Below, piece by piece: positions 12,964 through 24,389 of a stretch of DNA of 60,000 nt; position 1 is the first letter of the stretch, and every line of letters begins with the position of its first letter. The DNA is from Phoronis australis (taxonomy: Eukaryota; Phoronida; Phoronidae). The translations under genes and the position numbers were made by a program. Where the stretch lies: the NCBI GenBank assembly GCA_002633005.1, contig NMRA01000038.1, forward strand, positions 1,184,883-1,244,882, written 5' to 3'. A model generated the notes under the pieces. It saw only the letters and a program-made list of their open reading frames with translations, searched no databases and was not told the origin of the DNA.

Positions 12964-13285
12964 TACCGTATTTGCCCAGGGTGCTTAGAAAAATTCATTT
13001 CGGAAGGGGGGCGCTTGTTGTAGCCTAAGGCGGTTGAAACCCGGTCTCCGGGTGAAATCAAATTTACAAGCTGTGACATATCTGTAACCTATGACAGACT
13101 TTCTTCAAACTGGTGCATTGCTATCAAACTTTGTTGTTAAATTACGATTTTTTAAAAAAATGAGGTGAAATCCCATGGTGAAAACTTGCCGACTGATGCG
13201 TCGCTGTCTTGCGATTGTCGATAGGGCAACTTGAATTATTGAGTAAAAATGCAGTTTCGACTCAATAAATTACCTGAAATCCTCC
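12964..13285 (-). mobile_element. Fragment of family G element, inverted
   Basis: It aligns along its length with the reverse complement of 33722-34080, the right part of the complete family G element. Shared stretches include GGGGGGCGCTTGTTGTAGCC versus GGGGGGCGCTTATTATAACC, TGGTGCATTGCTATCAAA versus GTGGTGCATTGCTATCAA, and CAGTTTCGACTCAA. The terminal repeat has lost about 12 bases. The fragment stops at CCTCC, exactly where the related copy has a TTAA and where the Kolobok-like sequence starts. Confidence 0.75.
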
Positions 13286-13935
13286 ATAAAGGAGAATGCC
13301 ACCCAAAAAACAACCTATTTTGTATCAATTAAGATTGAGTAGTTCCACTCGATAACAGCAAGTACGGTTCTTTTACCTGACACCTGACGGCAGACGTAGG
13401 TGTTGAAATTAACCAATGACGTCAGAGGTTCAGACGCAGTCTGTTCAGCAGTTCACAACATGCTTACTGGTATCAGCTTATTGGTTGAATCCATCGTTTT
13501 ACACCATTAAATCAACAAAATTCGATGTAAAACCCTTACAAATACATCGAGTTATTGAAAAAATGTGTTGTTTTATTTCGCTGTTTCGGATTTATAGGTA
13601 TTGGAACCAAAATAATCACATTTACATTATTTCTTTGGCTCACAGGTATAGTCTTTTCATGATTGGAAGTTTAGTTTCTAACTTTGGCTGGTTTATGTTT
13701 GTGATGTCTTCAGGCCGGCCGCGACGGGCCTGATCGGGTTCCGAGCCACTGGCCGGGATAACAAGCGTTTTTTGTGTTTAGAACTGAAAAAATCGCAAGT
13801 CTAAAATTACAACACACAGCTATGTTCCCCTGTCTGTATTTCACGGACGCATAATTCGAATTTATCACCAAACAGAGCCCAAAACTCCCGCGACCGACCT
13901 TGGTAAATTGGCCTACCGAACTTTGTAGGCTATGA
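13286..13935. mobile_element. Kolobok/T2-like element, truncated copy 1
   Basis: It starts ATAA + AGGAGAATGCCACCC at 13286-13304. The first ~315 bases are the reverse complement of the right arm of the 43003-44686 copy (44375-44682). The next ~300 bases (about 13630-13935) match 44040-44350 in direct orientation, including AGTCTTTTCATGA and GGTAAATTGGCCTACCGAAC. The right end is missing. The frame at 13416-13733 runs through these repeats and is not a gene. Confidence 0.75.
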
Positions 13936-15539
13936 TGTTTTTGCGCTCAGAAAATTCGCTCGCCACCTGGGCGACCGGCAAGTCAACTTCTACTCGCCCA
14001 GCACCATTTTTACTCACATTGGTGACTGGGCAAGTGGCTAAGTATGTCCCTGGAAATGTGCTACAATATTTCATATCCTAAATATCCGACTTTTGGGTTG
14101 CAATGCTGGTATCTAGACATTAGCAAAAAGTACAGATATCAGTGCATCGCTTGCTAATTAACTGAATAGTGTCTGATATTTTGATAAGTAGGTCACCCAT
14201 GCAGAGCATTTTTCTACCTCCGAAACAGGAGAATTCAATCGAGGATGGGCCTATTGTTCTAGCCTGCTGGTATTGATGTCCAATAGTCTGTTAGAACAAT
14301 AGACTTATTGAATTCCTTTGTTCTTTGCTGAACAGACATTGACGTCATTGCACTCGAGGGAAATTCTTTTCTCTAGTTGCCCACGTTGCTGTTGGATTTT
14401 TTGCTCTTTGGCATTGAAATCAGATTTCTAAGTTGCATGTTAAAATAACTATATGGAAGAGATAGTAAATCCTGGGTGTGAACAATTGATTTCTATTGAA
14501 ACCTGAGCAGTTAATTTATCGTTTTCTTATTACTGGTGATTAATTGCGTCAAACCAGGGTAAAATTGCTCAAGCTGAGTTGTAACAATTGTAACTGTGTA
14601 TTGATTTTTATGGTGAACCCAGAACTGCAGAAGTACAAGATTTGAAGAATGTTGACATACCGTACACACTGGTCTAGCAGAGTACTGTATGATGTCTACT
14701 TTGATAACAGCAGTTATTAAAATAGAACAACTGGTGAAATACTGGAAATTGTTTTATTTTTAGTGTTATAAATTGCTCAGCTTGACAACAGATTTTGTGC
14801 TTTTTGAATGTTTGACTTTTATTTTGTGGTAGTGTTCCCACCTTCTAAATGTCAGTCGCATGACTGGTTTGAATAGTAGGCTCGATTTCTCATCGATCTC
14901 GGTTGAAACGTGACTGGCAAAATATCACATTTGACGTCAAATTTCCGTAATTGTCAAAATATTGTTGTAGTTGACTTCTTGTTTTTAATTTTCCGGTTCA
15001 AATAGATTTGTTGCTTTCTGTGTGTTATTGTCAGAACCCAATATATTTTATTATTGAAGAAATATAGAAATTCTGTTTGTGACCAGGTCACAGACTGTTA
15101 AGACATTAATAGTACTTCTGCTATGAATTCATACATTCTACCGCAATAACTTGTATTTCTTAATTTTTTTCATGCTTACCACACGTCTGGATTTTCCTTA
15201 ATGCGCTTTATTTATCATTCAGTGAGCACTGAAAGTTAATGCAGTTTATTTTGTCAATTTTTCCCAAAGTAAGACAGTTTTGGTTGTATTGATGACAGCT
15301 TGTGAAAGAAGCTGTGGTGAACTGTTGCTCACAGCAACGTGGAATAATGGTCACTCTGTGCGTTCACCGTGTGACCTCCTCAGGGGAGGTGGAATCATCC
15401 ACCATCTCTGTTCATGTTAGAGTGTGTCTTATAAATAAAAAATAAGTTTTTTTGCAGAAGGTTGGTTCACTGGTAAACCTTTACCAATGAGAACATAAAA
15501 AAGAGTTGGTCCACGTGCGAATTAAACTGCTTAGATAGA
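13936..15539. other. Non-coding stretch with a CTCGCC/CGCCCAG-rich patch
   Basis: The first ~100 bases carry a G/C-rich phrase (TCTACTCGCCCAGCACC) related to 12815-12880 (TCTACTCGCTCAGCCC) and so probably an old repeat. Nothing else could be assigned. Confidence 0.35.
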
Positions 15540-15607
15540 GTTATAATGGAACCAACGGGTATTAACCTGACTCTGTAGGTCAGATGCACGCCGATCTCCA
15601 TTATAAC
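15540..15607. repeat. Hairpin with 11-bp outer stem
   Basis: GTTATAATGGA at 15540-15550 pairs with TCCATTATAAC at 15597-15607. Inside is a second small stem, CTGAC (15567-15571) with GTCAG (15579-15583). It could be a tiny foldback element or an RNA hairpin; the sequence alone does not tell. Confidence 0.45.
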
Positions 15608-17946
15608 AAAATTCTAATGCCTACGCTTCAACAACGATAAGGATTGAACTTTTAGTTTTGTATTAGATTTTTTTTGTCTTGTGTGTATGTCATAAAACAA
15701 CAATTGACCTATCGCAAGCTCCGTGCCCTTGCGAAAAGTAGACAAACAAACAATTAGTTTTACCTGGCAATGTGTTGTTCTTGTCAGTTAAAATGGCGGA
15801 TTGGAAACGAAGGTGTGTCAAGAATGCTACATTTTGATTGGTCAGTTAAGCCGTCACTCAAAATCCTGGCCATTATTTGCAGCAAGGTAATCGGTCTTTG
15901 AAATTTAGAGAAATGATGATTTTGGCAGTTAGTTTTGTGCGAAATACGTGAAGAATTATAGTGCGTGTGGATTGATGACGATAGCAATTACTCAATGTAT
16001 TAATTTACTTAGAAATTTTTTTAGGTGACCAAAGTTTACATTCCTTGAGTACTGGAGGTGGGTGCTAATCAAGTGAATACAATAAGACTTTATGATTAGT
16101 CCGATTATCTAGAGAATGACAACATCAGCAGATGAAGGTGATGTAATTGACTACAACAGCATGGTGTCTTTAATCGATGCCGTCAGATTTTTAGGTTCGC
16201 AAACTAGTCAAGTTGCCCCGTCAACGTAGGATTCTTTTCATGCCCACGTATAACTTCATTTGGTCTTAAGCCCACATTGGTGCGTGTCATCTTGCTGATA
16301 TCTGGTTAGAGATATCCCCACATGTTACCACATGGGGGTATTTTCAGACAAAAAGCATCACATTATCTTGTAATATTAGGTCTCAAAAGCAGTGCCAAGT
16401 CAGACCATTTATGCATTTGATAAGTGTGCTTCAGTTCTGTTGCTTCCTTCACTCGCAAAAATTTTAAAAGGGTGGATACCAAAGCATTTTTTGAGCGGAC
16501 TCTCAAACCGTTGCTCATTTCCGTGCCATGTTGTGTGGCAGTTGTTGATTAGCCGACTCACGGATATTACCATTGTGCCACCTGGTGGTTGATGTGTGAT
16601 CTTTCCTGCTCAGACAATGAGCTACTGTGCTCAACTTCTGAGACAGCCTGATCTACTGAATTAAAGTTGTTCAATTCATCAGCTACTAGGTTGGACATGC
16701 ATTTTGTTTTGTAGTCCATATACTTTTTGTTCAGATCAAAATAAGTTAAATATCCTTTGAATCTATTGTCAAACAGGTGATGAAATTTCGAGGTTTTTGT
16801 CTGGTTGTTATTAAGTTCTGTTTAAAGAATAATGGCACCATCAGAAAGAAGGAACAATTACATGAACATTTTTGCGGCAAAATGGTCGTTGATCAGTTTG
16901 TTTCCAGAGTCGTAGAATTTGAATTATATTGTTAATTTTGGTTAAGTAAAAACAAAAATATTAGGATCTTGGTGTCTTCTTCTGAACTTTGTGAATTCCG
17001 TTCAAAATCTCTTAATTTCGTGAAGGAAATTGAGTACCTGAATTTGCCTGTTAGGTTATTGTAGAAAATTGACACAATTCTCCAACTGTTTAGTCTTCAT
17101 TAATTAATGCATGCTGCGTCTAATTACTGGTGAAGTTTTCTGCTCTTCAAGTGGCCATGACCAGTTGCTCTCTGTTTGCACAAGAAGGAAATTAAATGAT
17201 ATTTATTATCTGATGATTGTGTGTTTTAAATGTTAATGGAGTCCTTGATCATCGAAGAGAAACATGTATGAAACCCCTGAACAGAGAATCTCCGAAAATA
17301 AACTACGCATGTGGGCATAAATTTTTGGAAAAATTTCCAGAAGTGTTCCCATGGATATTCCAAAACTGATGACATTTTTGCGAGCACTTTTGTAGTCAGA
17401 CTACTTCAAAGTACACACACCTGCACAGTGGCAAGATGCTTTTGTTAATTGTAATCAATTGATGGTAGAGACTGAATGTGTTTTAACATCACCTTAATCT
17501 TTAAAATGCGCTTTTTGGTGAGGAAGCGAAGTAACTAACTGCCGATGGACATGCACCCCTTCGTGGGTCTTGTCATAAAATTGTGACATTTTCATCCTTA
17601 ATGATTTAACAGGAAAATATTTTTTTCCTTTCGAAGCATTTTCTGAATTGTAGATATCACAAACGTGTATTTCTTGGTTCTTTGGAATCATATGCGTGAC
17701 TCTGTTTTCACAAAGGGTGGTTAAACTGCATTGTTCGAAATTCAGCAGCTTTTATTGTTGAGTAGGATGGATTGAGACTGCTGTTTGAAAAGTTCACAAT
17801 GAGGCAATTTCTCATTCATTCTATGTTTAGACCTACCTACAGGTGTAAATTTACATAGCTCCAGATTCGATTATCTCTGTGTATTTCAGTTTACAGGGTC
17901 CACTTCAGAACTGTGGCAGGGTGGATGCCATCAATAGTGGTCTTTT
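15608..17946. other. Non-coding gap, nothing recognised
   Basis: Short frames only (for example 16392-16592), with no domains, RNA genes or bounded repeats that I can support. Confidence 0.4.
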
Positions 17947-18473
17947 CATATTGGTACTCTCTAGAGTAATAAGAGCATGAAAGCGCCTTCTGCTTGATCC
18001 TGGCTCAGATTGGGTAGACAGAAATTCAGTTAAACTACTACAGTGGTGTATTAATTTTAAAACAGGAATAAATCCCATTGTCAACCCCTCCCATTGTCAC
18101 TAATTTGTTTGAGCTTTTTAACATTGGTTGGGATGGAAATTCTACTGCTTTAGCAGTTGCAGTCATTGACGTAGCAGCAGCGGATTCTAGTCTTTGCAGT
18201 GGGAAATTTATGGAACATGGATGTGTCAAGAGGTCTACCTTTTTATTGTAAGCCCTTGGTACACCTCATCACGCTGCAGTGAAAATTAGCCGGCATTATG
18301 ATACCAGGAAAGGTGTTAAGACGCTGTTTATACCAATACGTCAAAACCTTCCGTTCGCATTACGTGGGATCTGTAGGTGGCGCTGAACACCTATCCATCA
18401 AAGACCTGATCGCCGTCTGGCAGGATAGGGAATTTCAATAGAGCGTGGCTTTTCTTGAAAATCGGCTACTAGG
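17947..18473 (+). repeat. Interspersed repeat H, copy 1 (about 530 bp)
   Basis: It matches the reverse complement of 55995-56530 along its whole length. Shared phrases include ATATTGG...CTCT...TAGAGTAAT, GTTTATACCA, GTAGGTGGCGCTGAA / CTAGGTGGCGCTGAA, and GGCAGG...AATTTCAATA. No coding capacity and no clear terminal inverted repeat was seen, so the class is unknown. Confidence 0.7.
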
Positions 18474-18614
18474 AACCAATGACCAGTTACTAGTAGGTAC
18501 CAGCGACTCCAGGTGATGTATCATAAAATTGATAACTTAGCAATGAAAACTGAGCTTTCCAACTAGAGCACATGGTGTTAGAACTTGGTTCATGATACAA
18601 TTCCATAACTGTAG

Positions 18615-18862
18615 TACGATAAAGTCTCACCAACTTCGGACAAAAATAATTTGCCAAAATTGGTCTGTTTTCGTTTTTCAAAAGCTTTTAACATTGTTTT
18701 GAATGTCCACAATTTCTCAGGATTATCTGAAGGAAGTTATGACATAGACCTTTAAAATGGTATATCATTTATTTGGTGCTACTTATCTTTTATTTAAAAA
18801 TGAGAAAATAAAATTTCAATTGTCGGCCATGTTGTGTCCTAAATTGGTGAAATTTTACTGTA
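18615..18862 (+). mobile_element. MITE family B, complete copy
   Basis: The left end is TACGATAAAGTCTCACCAAC. The right end is the near inverse, TTGGTGAAATTTTACTGTA. It is about 248 bp long with an A/T-rich interior and no coding capacity. Confidence 0.75.
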
Positions 18863-19917
18863 TTTCTATGAGGTCAGTATCCTCATTCCCTGGTAGTATG
18901 TTGGTGTTGTTCACAGATGTAGAATAGTGACAAAATATTAAAAAAAACAGTGTCTTGTGTATTTTGCAACCTTTTTTAAGATATGTAAGTAAACAACAAA
19001 CAGGCTTGTCAACTCTGTAAGTTATTTCCAAGTAAGGAAGAATCAAAACCATCAGACAACTGACTGTTCAGGTTACACCATGCTCACTGGGTAGTGGTGG
19101 CAAGAAGGCGGCTATTGGAAACTATGTTTAGCGTGAATGGACACTCCCACTGAAGTCCGGTTTTCACAAATGCAGCCGAGATCAGAACTATTCTATGTTG
19201 ACATGAGCTAGATGGAGCACTTTTTACCTTGCCCTGCTTCAAACAGCACTGGATTTTCAATTAGCACCACATCAAATTTGATTTTGAGGGATAAATTTTC
19301 ACCATGTCAGTTTGTAATTTGTTTGGTTTGCAGTGTCAAAATTGGGTGAACAGGATATTATTGTCAATGAATCATCTAATTTTACCATTTATTGCCTCAC
19401 CAGATTTTGAAAACAAAAATTAGCATGTGCATCTAAGTTTAACCAGTCTATAAATTCTTCCATTGGTCAGTTTGGAAGCCGACTTAAATGAGTGCATGAC
19501 TCCAAACTATGCTGTAACAAAAATGCTATGTTGCCGAAGTGGGGTGTTCCTGAAGTGAATACTGATTAAATACACTTATAAACACATCCTGTTGCCCCCC
19601 CCCCAAAGGTGCCATAAAACTGTTCTTGGTTGTTTTCTTCTTTAATTGTTTATATGAAATTAATCTTGTGTCAGAAAATGGTTCTAATTCGTTTTTAATG
19701 TCATCAATTTCAAGACATTTGAGAAATTTTAGACTGATGTGATTGATTATTTTGCATGCTTGACTAAAATGACATAGGCTTAATGTGATTGTTGATGTTT
19801 TTTGTGACCTGTCTGAAGCTTGCTGTGCATTATATGACCTCCTTAAAATGGCCACAAATCAGAGAGGTAATCCTATGTTATATTTGAAGTATATTTACTG
19901 CAATTGGAAAACTATCC
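18863..19917. other. Non-coding gap, nothing recognised
   Basis: Includes a C-homopolymer at about 19594-19604. The minus-strand frame at 19526-19855 (109 codons) has no recognisable domain. Confidence 0.4.
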
Positions 19918-20430
19918 TAAAGGTCCTTTCATACTAATGTCAACACGTCGATGGTTTGGGGAGTTGCGGTCAGTATGAACGCTTAACTCCAGTCCTGGAT
20001 CGCAGTTAACAGCTCCAGTTAACATCGCAGTTAACAGGTGGATTTAATAGCGCAGCGTCGACGCGGCGGTGCAGTATGAACGGTTAACTTCGGTTCAATC
20101 GAAGTTATCGCCAGGTGCCACTGTTATCGTCAACTGTTACAGGGTAGTGCCGTCACTAATAGCTACTTATATTTTGCTCTAATAATAACCAATCGATTTA
20201 AAAATAAGTTTAACGTCATTTAGCACATGTAAATATTCCCAAATTGTCACATTAAAAAAATTTTACCGTGCACCGCTACCTTGCGATAATTTTGATGATG
20301 ACAGCGTCATCAACCGTTTACTTCGATGTTCATTAACTAGCGAAGCCAGTGTGAACGGTCCAGTTAACTGAGCTGTTTACGTCGATGCTCCGCTCAGACC
20401 GGAGTTACAGTCAATGTGAAAGGGCCTTTA
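19918..20430 (+). mobile_element. MITE of about 513 bp, family I, copy 1
   Basis: Ends are AAAGGTCCTTTCATACTAA and, inverted, TAAAGGCCCTTTCACATTGA. The interior has repeated CAGTTAAC-type motifs and a TATATTTTGCTC block, all shared with 22044-22555. It is non-autonomous, with no reading frame of note. Confidence 0.75.
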
Positions 20431-21200
20431 GTGTTAGAAGACTTTATCTACTTAATGATGGTTGTTAGAGCATAAATATTATCCATGATGCGTTCCTTTT
20501 TATGTTGTTCAATGGTGGAGTGTGTTCTGTAGACTGCAAGACAGCGTGCACTTGTGGCGAAAAATCCTTGCTTGTGGAAGCGAAACTTTGCGTGCAAGTC
20601 GACAGTTCAAAAAAACCAACAATCCAACTTTACCCAGCAACCGCTTCAGTGGTGGTCATTTTGCTGGCATAGGTCATTGACCTCCTGAGGTTACTCACGC
20701 AGCAGTCACCCTTCCTTCATGTAAACTTGCGGGATTTTGATTTTCTATTGTTTAAAAAGTTGCCTTGTATCGTTTTACTTGTTTGAAGTTATCCAATCCA
20801 AATGCATTGTGGATATTTTCGGAATGTTTAGCTTGCTCTGTTTTGCAGCTGTGGTCTGAGATATTTTTAGAGGTGTTCCAGGGAATGTCACAGACTTGGA
20901 GTGAATTGTACTTATGGAATGTGAACTCAGTTTTATATTTTCCTTTTAAGAAATAGTTTATTGTTACACAACTGGGCAGCCTTGTTCTTCAACATGTTGG
21001 TCACAGCATGATGTTGATTAGAAAGCCAGAAACCTGTAAGATGAACCTTGTGTGCGTAATTGTAGGGATTGAAGAAATGAGATCGGATAGCTATGATGGA
21101 AAGCTAATCTAATGTTATTATGTTGTTACTAAGATACAATTTCCATGCTTTTTGCCATTTTTGTATTATATGTCGCATTTGAGGGAAGACTGTCTTGTAG

Positions 21201-21439
21201 CACGGTAAAATCTAACCAATTTAGGACACAATGTGACAAGCGGCAAAATTATTCTCCGATTTTTTTGTCAATGATATACAGAATGATGTGTTGCCATGTT
21301 CAAGTTCTGTACCTCAGCTACAAACAGAATATATTTTGAAAAATTGTGGGGAGTCACAACAATGTTAGAAGCCCTTGAATCATGAAAACAGTGGAATTTT
21401 GGCAATTGTTTTGTCCGAAGGTGGTGAGTTTTTACTGTA
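21201..21439 (-). mobile_element. MITE family B, inverted copy
   Basis: It starts CACGGTAAAATCTAACCAAT plus TTAGGACACAATGTG, the inverse of the family's right end. It ends TTTGTCCGAAGGTGGTGAG plus TTTTTACTGTA, the inverse of its left end. It is about 239 bp. Confidence 0.7.
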
Positions 21440-21873
21440 GTATTATCATCAAGTTAGAATTTCATTTGTGCTAGTTTTTTCTCTTGGGTTTTTTTATTGC
21501 TCTTCGATACTTCATCGCATCCTAATGGATGCCATCGTGTCTAATCTCTTGAGATTATCTAATGCTCTGCTTACTTTAACCGCCAAAAATCAATATCATT
21601 GTTAATTAACTTAAAATGTTAACAGTGAATGGTGTTATTGGTACATCAGGTTTCATGAGCATGGTCATGTTGTTTGGTGATAGCTGCTGAGAGTAATTGC
21701 AGATGTTAAGATAACTACCAAGAAAATTGTTGAAGGTCGACTAAAAAGTGTGGTTAATGCCGTAATGCCAATCGCAGCGAATTCTACTAGACCAATGGTT
21801 GGTGGAAAATTTTTGTCCTTGCCCCTCACAGTTTGATACTTGCCATTTGTTTGTACAATAAATAGAATAAATC

Positions 21874-22040
21874 TACTGTAAGTATTCAGGGTAACACCCT
21901 GGGTGCTTAAATTGGCCAGCCTGAAAATTTCAGGGTGGGCACTTAATCCAAAAATAGACGTTTAAATTGAAAATTTTGTGAAATTAGTAGGGTGGGCACT
22001 TAACTGAACTTGGGTGCATAACTTGAGCCAACAGTCACTC
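21874..22040 (+). mobile_element. MITE family A, fragment
   Basis: It begins TACTGTAAGTATTCAGGGTA and then CCTGGGTGCTTAAATTGG, matching the left end of the copy at 809-1082. It breaks off just before a family I copy begins. Confidence 0.55.
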
Positions 22041-22043
22041 TAT

Positions 22044-22555
22044 AGGCCCTTTCATACTAATGGATGTTGTGGGGAATTGTGGTCAGTTTATGAACTGTTA
22101 ACTTTGGCCCTGGATCTAAGTTAACAGTGCCAGTTAACTTCGCAGTAAACAGGTGTATTTAACAGCAGAGCATCGAGGCTGTGTTGCTGTGTGAACGGTC
22201 AACTCCGATGTCGTTGATGTTATGGCCAAGGGGCTCTACTATTGTTAACAATTAAAGGGTGGTGTCGTCGCTAATAGTTGTTTATATTTTGCTCGAATTA
22301 TCACCAATCGAATTACAAATAAATTTGAATGTCAAATAGCACACGTAAATGTCCTCAGGTTGTCACATTAAAAAACTCTGAGCACGCACGGGATACATCA
22401 GAGCTGCTTTGCACTTACTTTGATGACAACGGCCTCATCTACCACTTACTTTTATGCCGATAAGTATCGAAGCTGGTATGAACGATTCAATTAACTTCAC
22501 AGTTTACATCGACGCTCCGCTCATACCATAGTTAAGTTAGTATGAAAGGACCTTC
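22044..22555 (+). mobile_element. MITE family I, copy 2
   Basis: Ends are GGCCCTTTCATACTAATG and, inverted, AAGGTCCTTTCATACTAAC. It aligns along its full ~512 bp with 19918-20430 in the same orientation, about 1.6 kb away. Confidence 0.75.
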
Positions 22556-23164
22556 TGACCCTGTATGGTCTTCGGATTTGAAGCTCACAGACCTGAAGTT
22601 CAAAGAATTTGCCGCGAGGCTAGTAGCTGACGCAAAACTTGAATTGGCACTCTGAGAAAATATTCGTTGAAAAAATGGCCCCCAAAATTCTGAGACTCAC
22701 CTGTCATGTGAACGCCATGAAAACCTAGATAAATCAATGTGCATACCATACCTTTTGTTCGCTGCTCAAACTTTTCTGATTGAAAAACTTTCTGTCAAAA
22801 AATTCTGCCAGCATTGTAGGCTCTGGCACAGTGACATATTGGTGTGCGGGAATTCACTTATTCAATAAACATGTCTCGAAATATTTCAACTTCGTGCAGA
22901 TTTCCATTCTTGGGTGACTCCAGTTTGCTTCCTAGCATTGAATATGTGCCATCCACAAAATGTCACATAACCCAGACACACTTGTCGTTTTGGCTTCGGA
23001 GGTAAAACAAGGATTTGGCTCTTAAAACTGCGAGCAAAGTATGTTTTATTTTTGAAAAAAATAATTTGAAATGCCAATTGAGATTCTGTTAAACTTTAAT
23101 TGTGGAAAGCGTAAATTTCAGCGTATAAGAATCAAATCTATTACTGGACTTACGGTACGTGGAG
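22556..23164. other. Non-coding gap, nothing recognised
   Basis: Lies between the second family I MITE and the Penelope-like remnant. The 3' boundary of that remnant may extend into this stretch, but I could not place it. Confidence 0.4.
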
Positions 23165-23765
23165 ATGGCTACGTTGCGTCCTCCTCTCGAGGACTACATC
23201 AGGCCACTGAGTTGTCACGTGACTTGTCATGTGATCTGTCGTACAGTTTCCGCGGGATTCTCTTCAGCGCCCTATCCCATGTCCTAGGTAAGTGAAACTG
23301 CAGCCCCCCCCCTGTCTATTGAGGCTAGGATTCTCAGTTCTCTCGTGGATAGCTTCTTTGACCTCTCTCTGAAACCAATTCCCTTCTCTATCCAGGATCT
23401 TCACATCTTCCATGGCAAAAGAGTGGTCTGTGGAAGCCATTTGACTAAAAACTAGAATCATAGCAATCCCCATAACTGGACCTCTGATGCTGGTTGAAAC
23501 GACTTTTCAGGGCTTGTTTGGTTTCCCCAATGTATGCTGCTCAACACCCCGGTTCCGAGCATGAAATGCCATACACCACATTTGATGTTTTCTCTTTACT
23601 GGTTTTGTCTTTCACATTTAACAATTTACTCCTTATGGTATTAACAGGTTTGAATGCAACAGCAATGTCGTGTCCCATCATATGTGATTTGATCTGGTCA
23701 GCGATCCCTGGCACAAAAGGCAATGTTACCCTGTTGTTTTCCCTATTGTCAGGCTGCATTATATG
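23165..23765 (-). pseudogene. Penelope-like retroelement remnant (GIY-YIG endonuclease end)
   Basis: Read on the minus strand, 23759-23544 encodes a segment ending in KDKTSKEKTSNVVYGISCSE, the typical linker before the endonuclease of Penelope-like elements. A TGA stop lies at 23543-23541. The same frame then continues with YIGET (23534-23520) followed by a KQALKSRFNQH segment, the GIY-YIG signature and its conserved arginine region. Near 23450 a further stop and a frameshift occur. The remainder (KILDREGNWF, KEAIHERTENPSLNR) carries the conserved Glu and Asn end of the domain and runs down to about 23264. The reverse transcriptase part expected upstream (above 23765) is not recognisable, so the copy is 5'-truncated and dead. 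It probably belongs to upstream intron or flank of CMIP and lies antisense to it. Confidence 0.85.
23172..23202 (-). ncRNA. Degenerate hammerhead-ribozyme-like core
   Basis: On the minus strand the sequence reads CTGATG, then TA, then a 6-bp stem GTCCTC / GAGGAC closed by a short loop, then GCAACG. This is the order CUGAUGA - stem II - GAAAC of the hammerhead core, with one change in each box (CUGAUGU and GCAAC). It lies about 60 nt downstream of the Penelope-like endonuclease frame on the same strand, where such elements are known to carry hammerheads. Stems I and III could not be defined and the changed core bases argue against activity. Confidence 0.5.
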
Positions 23766-24389
23766 TTAAAAAGTCAACTTTTGATCTAGGCCCCTTATAT
23801 CTATAAAATCTATCTAGCCTTTTCCCCACTCAGACTGGAAACAATTTCTAGTCTTGCGAAGAACTGACAGTTGGTCACTCAGCTTGTAAAGATGTATTTG
23901 CATGCTCCTAACTTAATGCTAATGTATAGTAGGAACTAAATGACAATATTTTAACATAACTTGTAAATATGAAAACAAAAAATTATACAACAGGTGATCT
24001 TTGCACTAATGATGTACCTCGTGGACTTACATAACCCACATCATGCAGTGTTATTCCCCAACACCACATCATGATACTTACAGGATTTGGTCACGTTTGC
24101 CACAAAACATGATCTTAACACTATTTGGCAATTTTCAACCTACTTCACATCGTTGCTATATGTCATGTTTCTAACTACTCTCGAGTTCCGAATAGTCATA
24201 TACCATATATGTATACGATTATTTATTTCAGACTCTTATTCCGATCTATAACTAAGCTTATTTGGGTCTCTACGTTTATTAATAATAAATATTTTTTCCA
24301 CTCCTCCACAATTATTTGGTCAAGATGAAATTTGGAGTTGGCTGTTTCTTACTCATTTCTGGAACGCTTTTTTGTTACTCAAATTTTTT
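23766..24389. other. Non-coding gap, nothing recognised
   Basis: AT-rich. It would be the place for the missing reverse transcriptase of the adjacent retroelement, but no such motif is visible. Confidence 0.4.

Noticed and set aside
13416-13733. 105-codon plus-strand frame
   Set aside because: It runs through arm and core of the truncated Kolobok-like copy, and the matching region in the other copy is not open.
15300-15440. Possible histone-type 3' stem-loop or gene end (CTCCTCAGGGGAGG near AATAAA-like sequence)
   Set aside because: The stem is short and no coding exon lies upstream; not enough to call a transcript end.
23071-23295. 74-codon plus-strand frame ending at a donor-like AGGTAAGTG
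   Set aside because: It lies antisense over the Penelope-like remnant, and its residues do not match the missing CMIP N-terminal exon.
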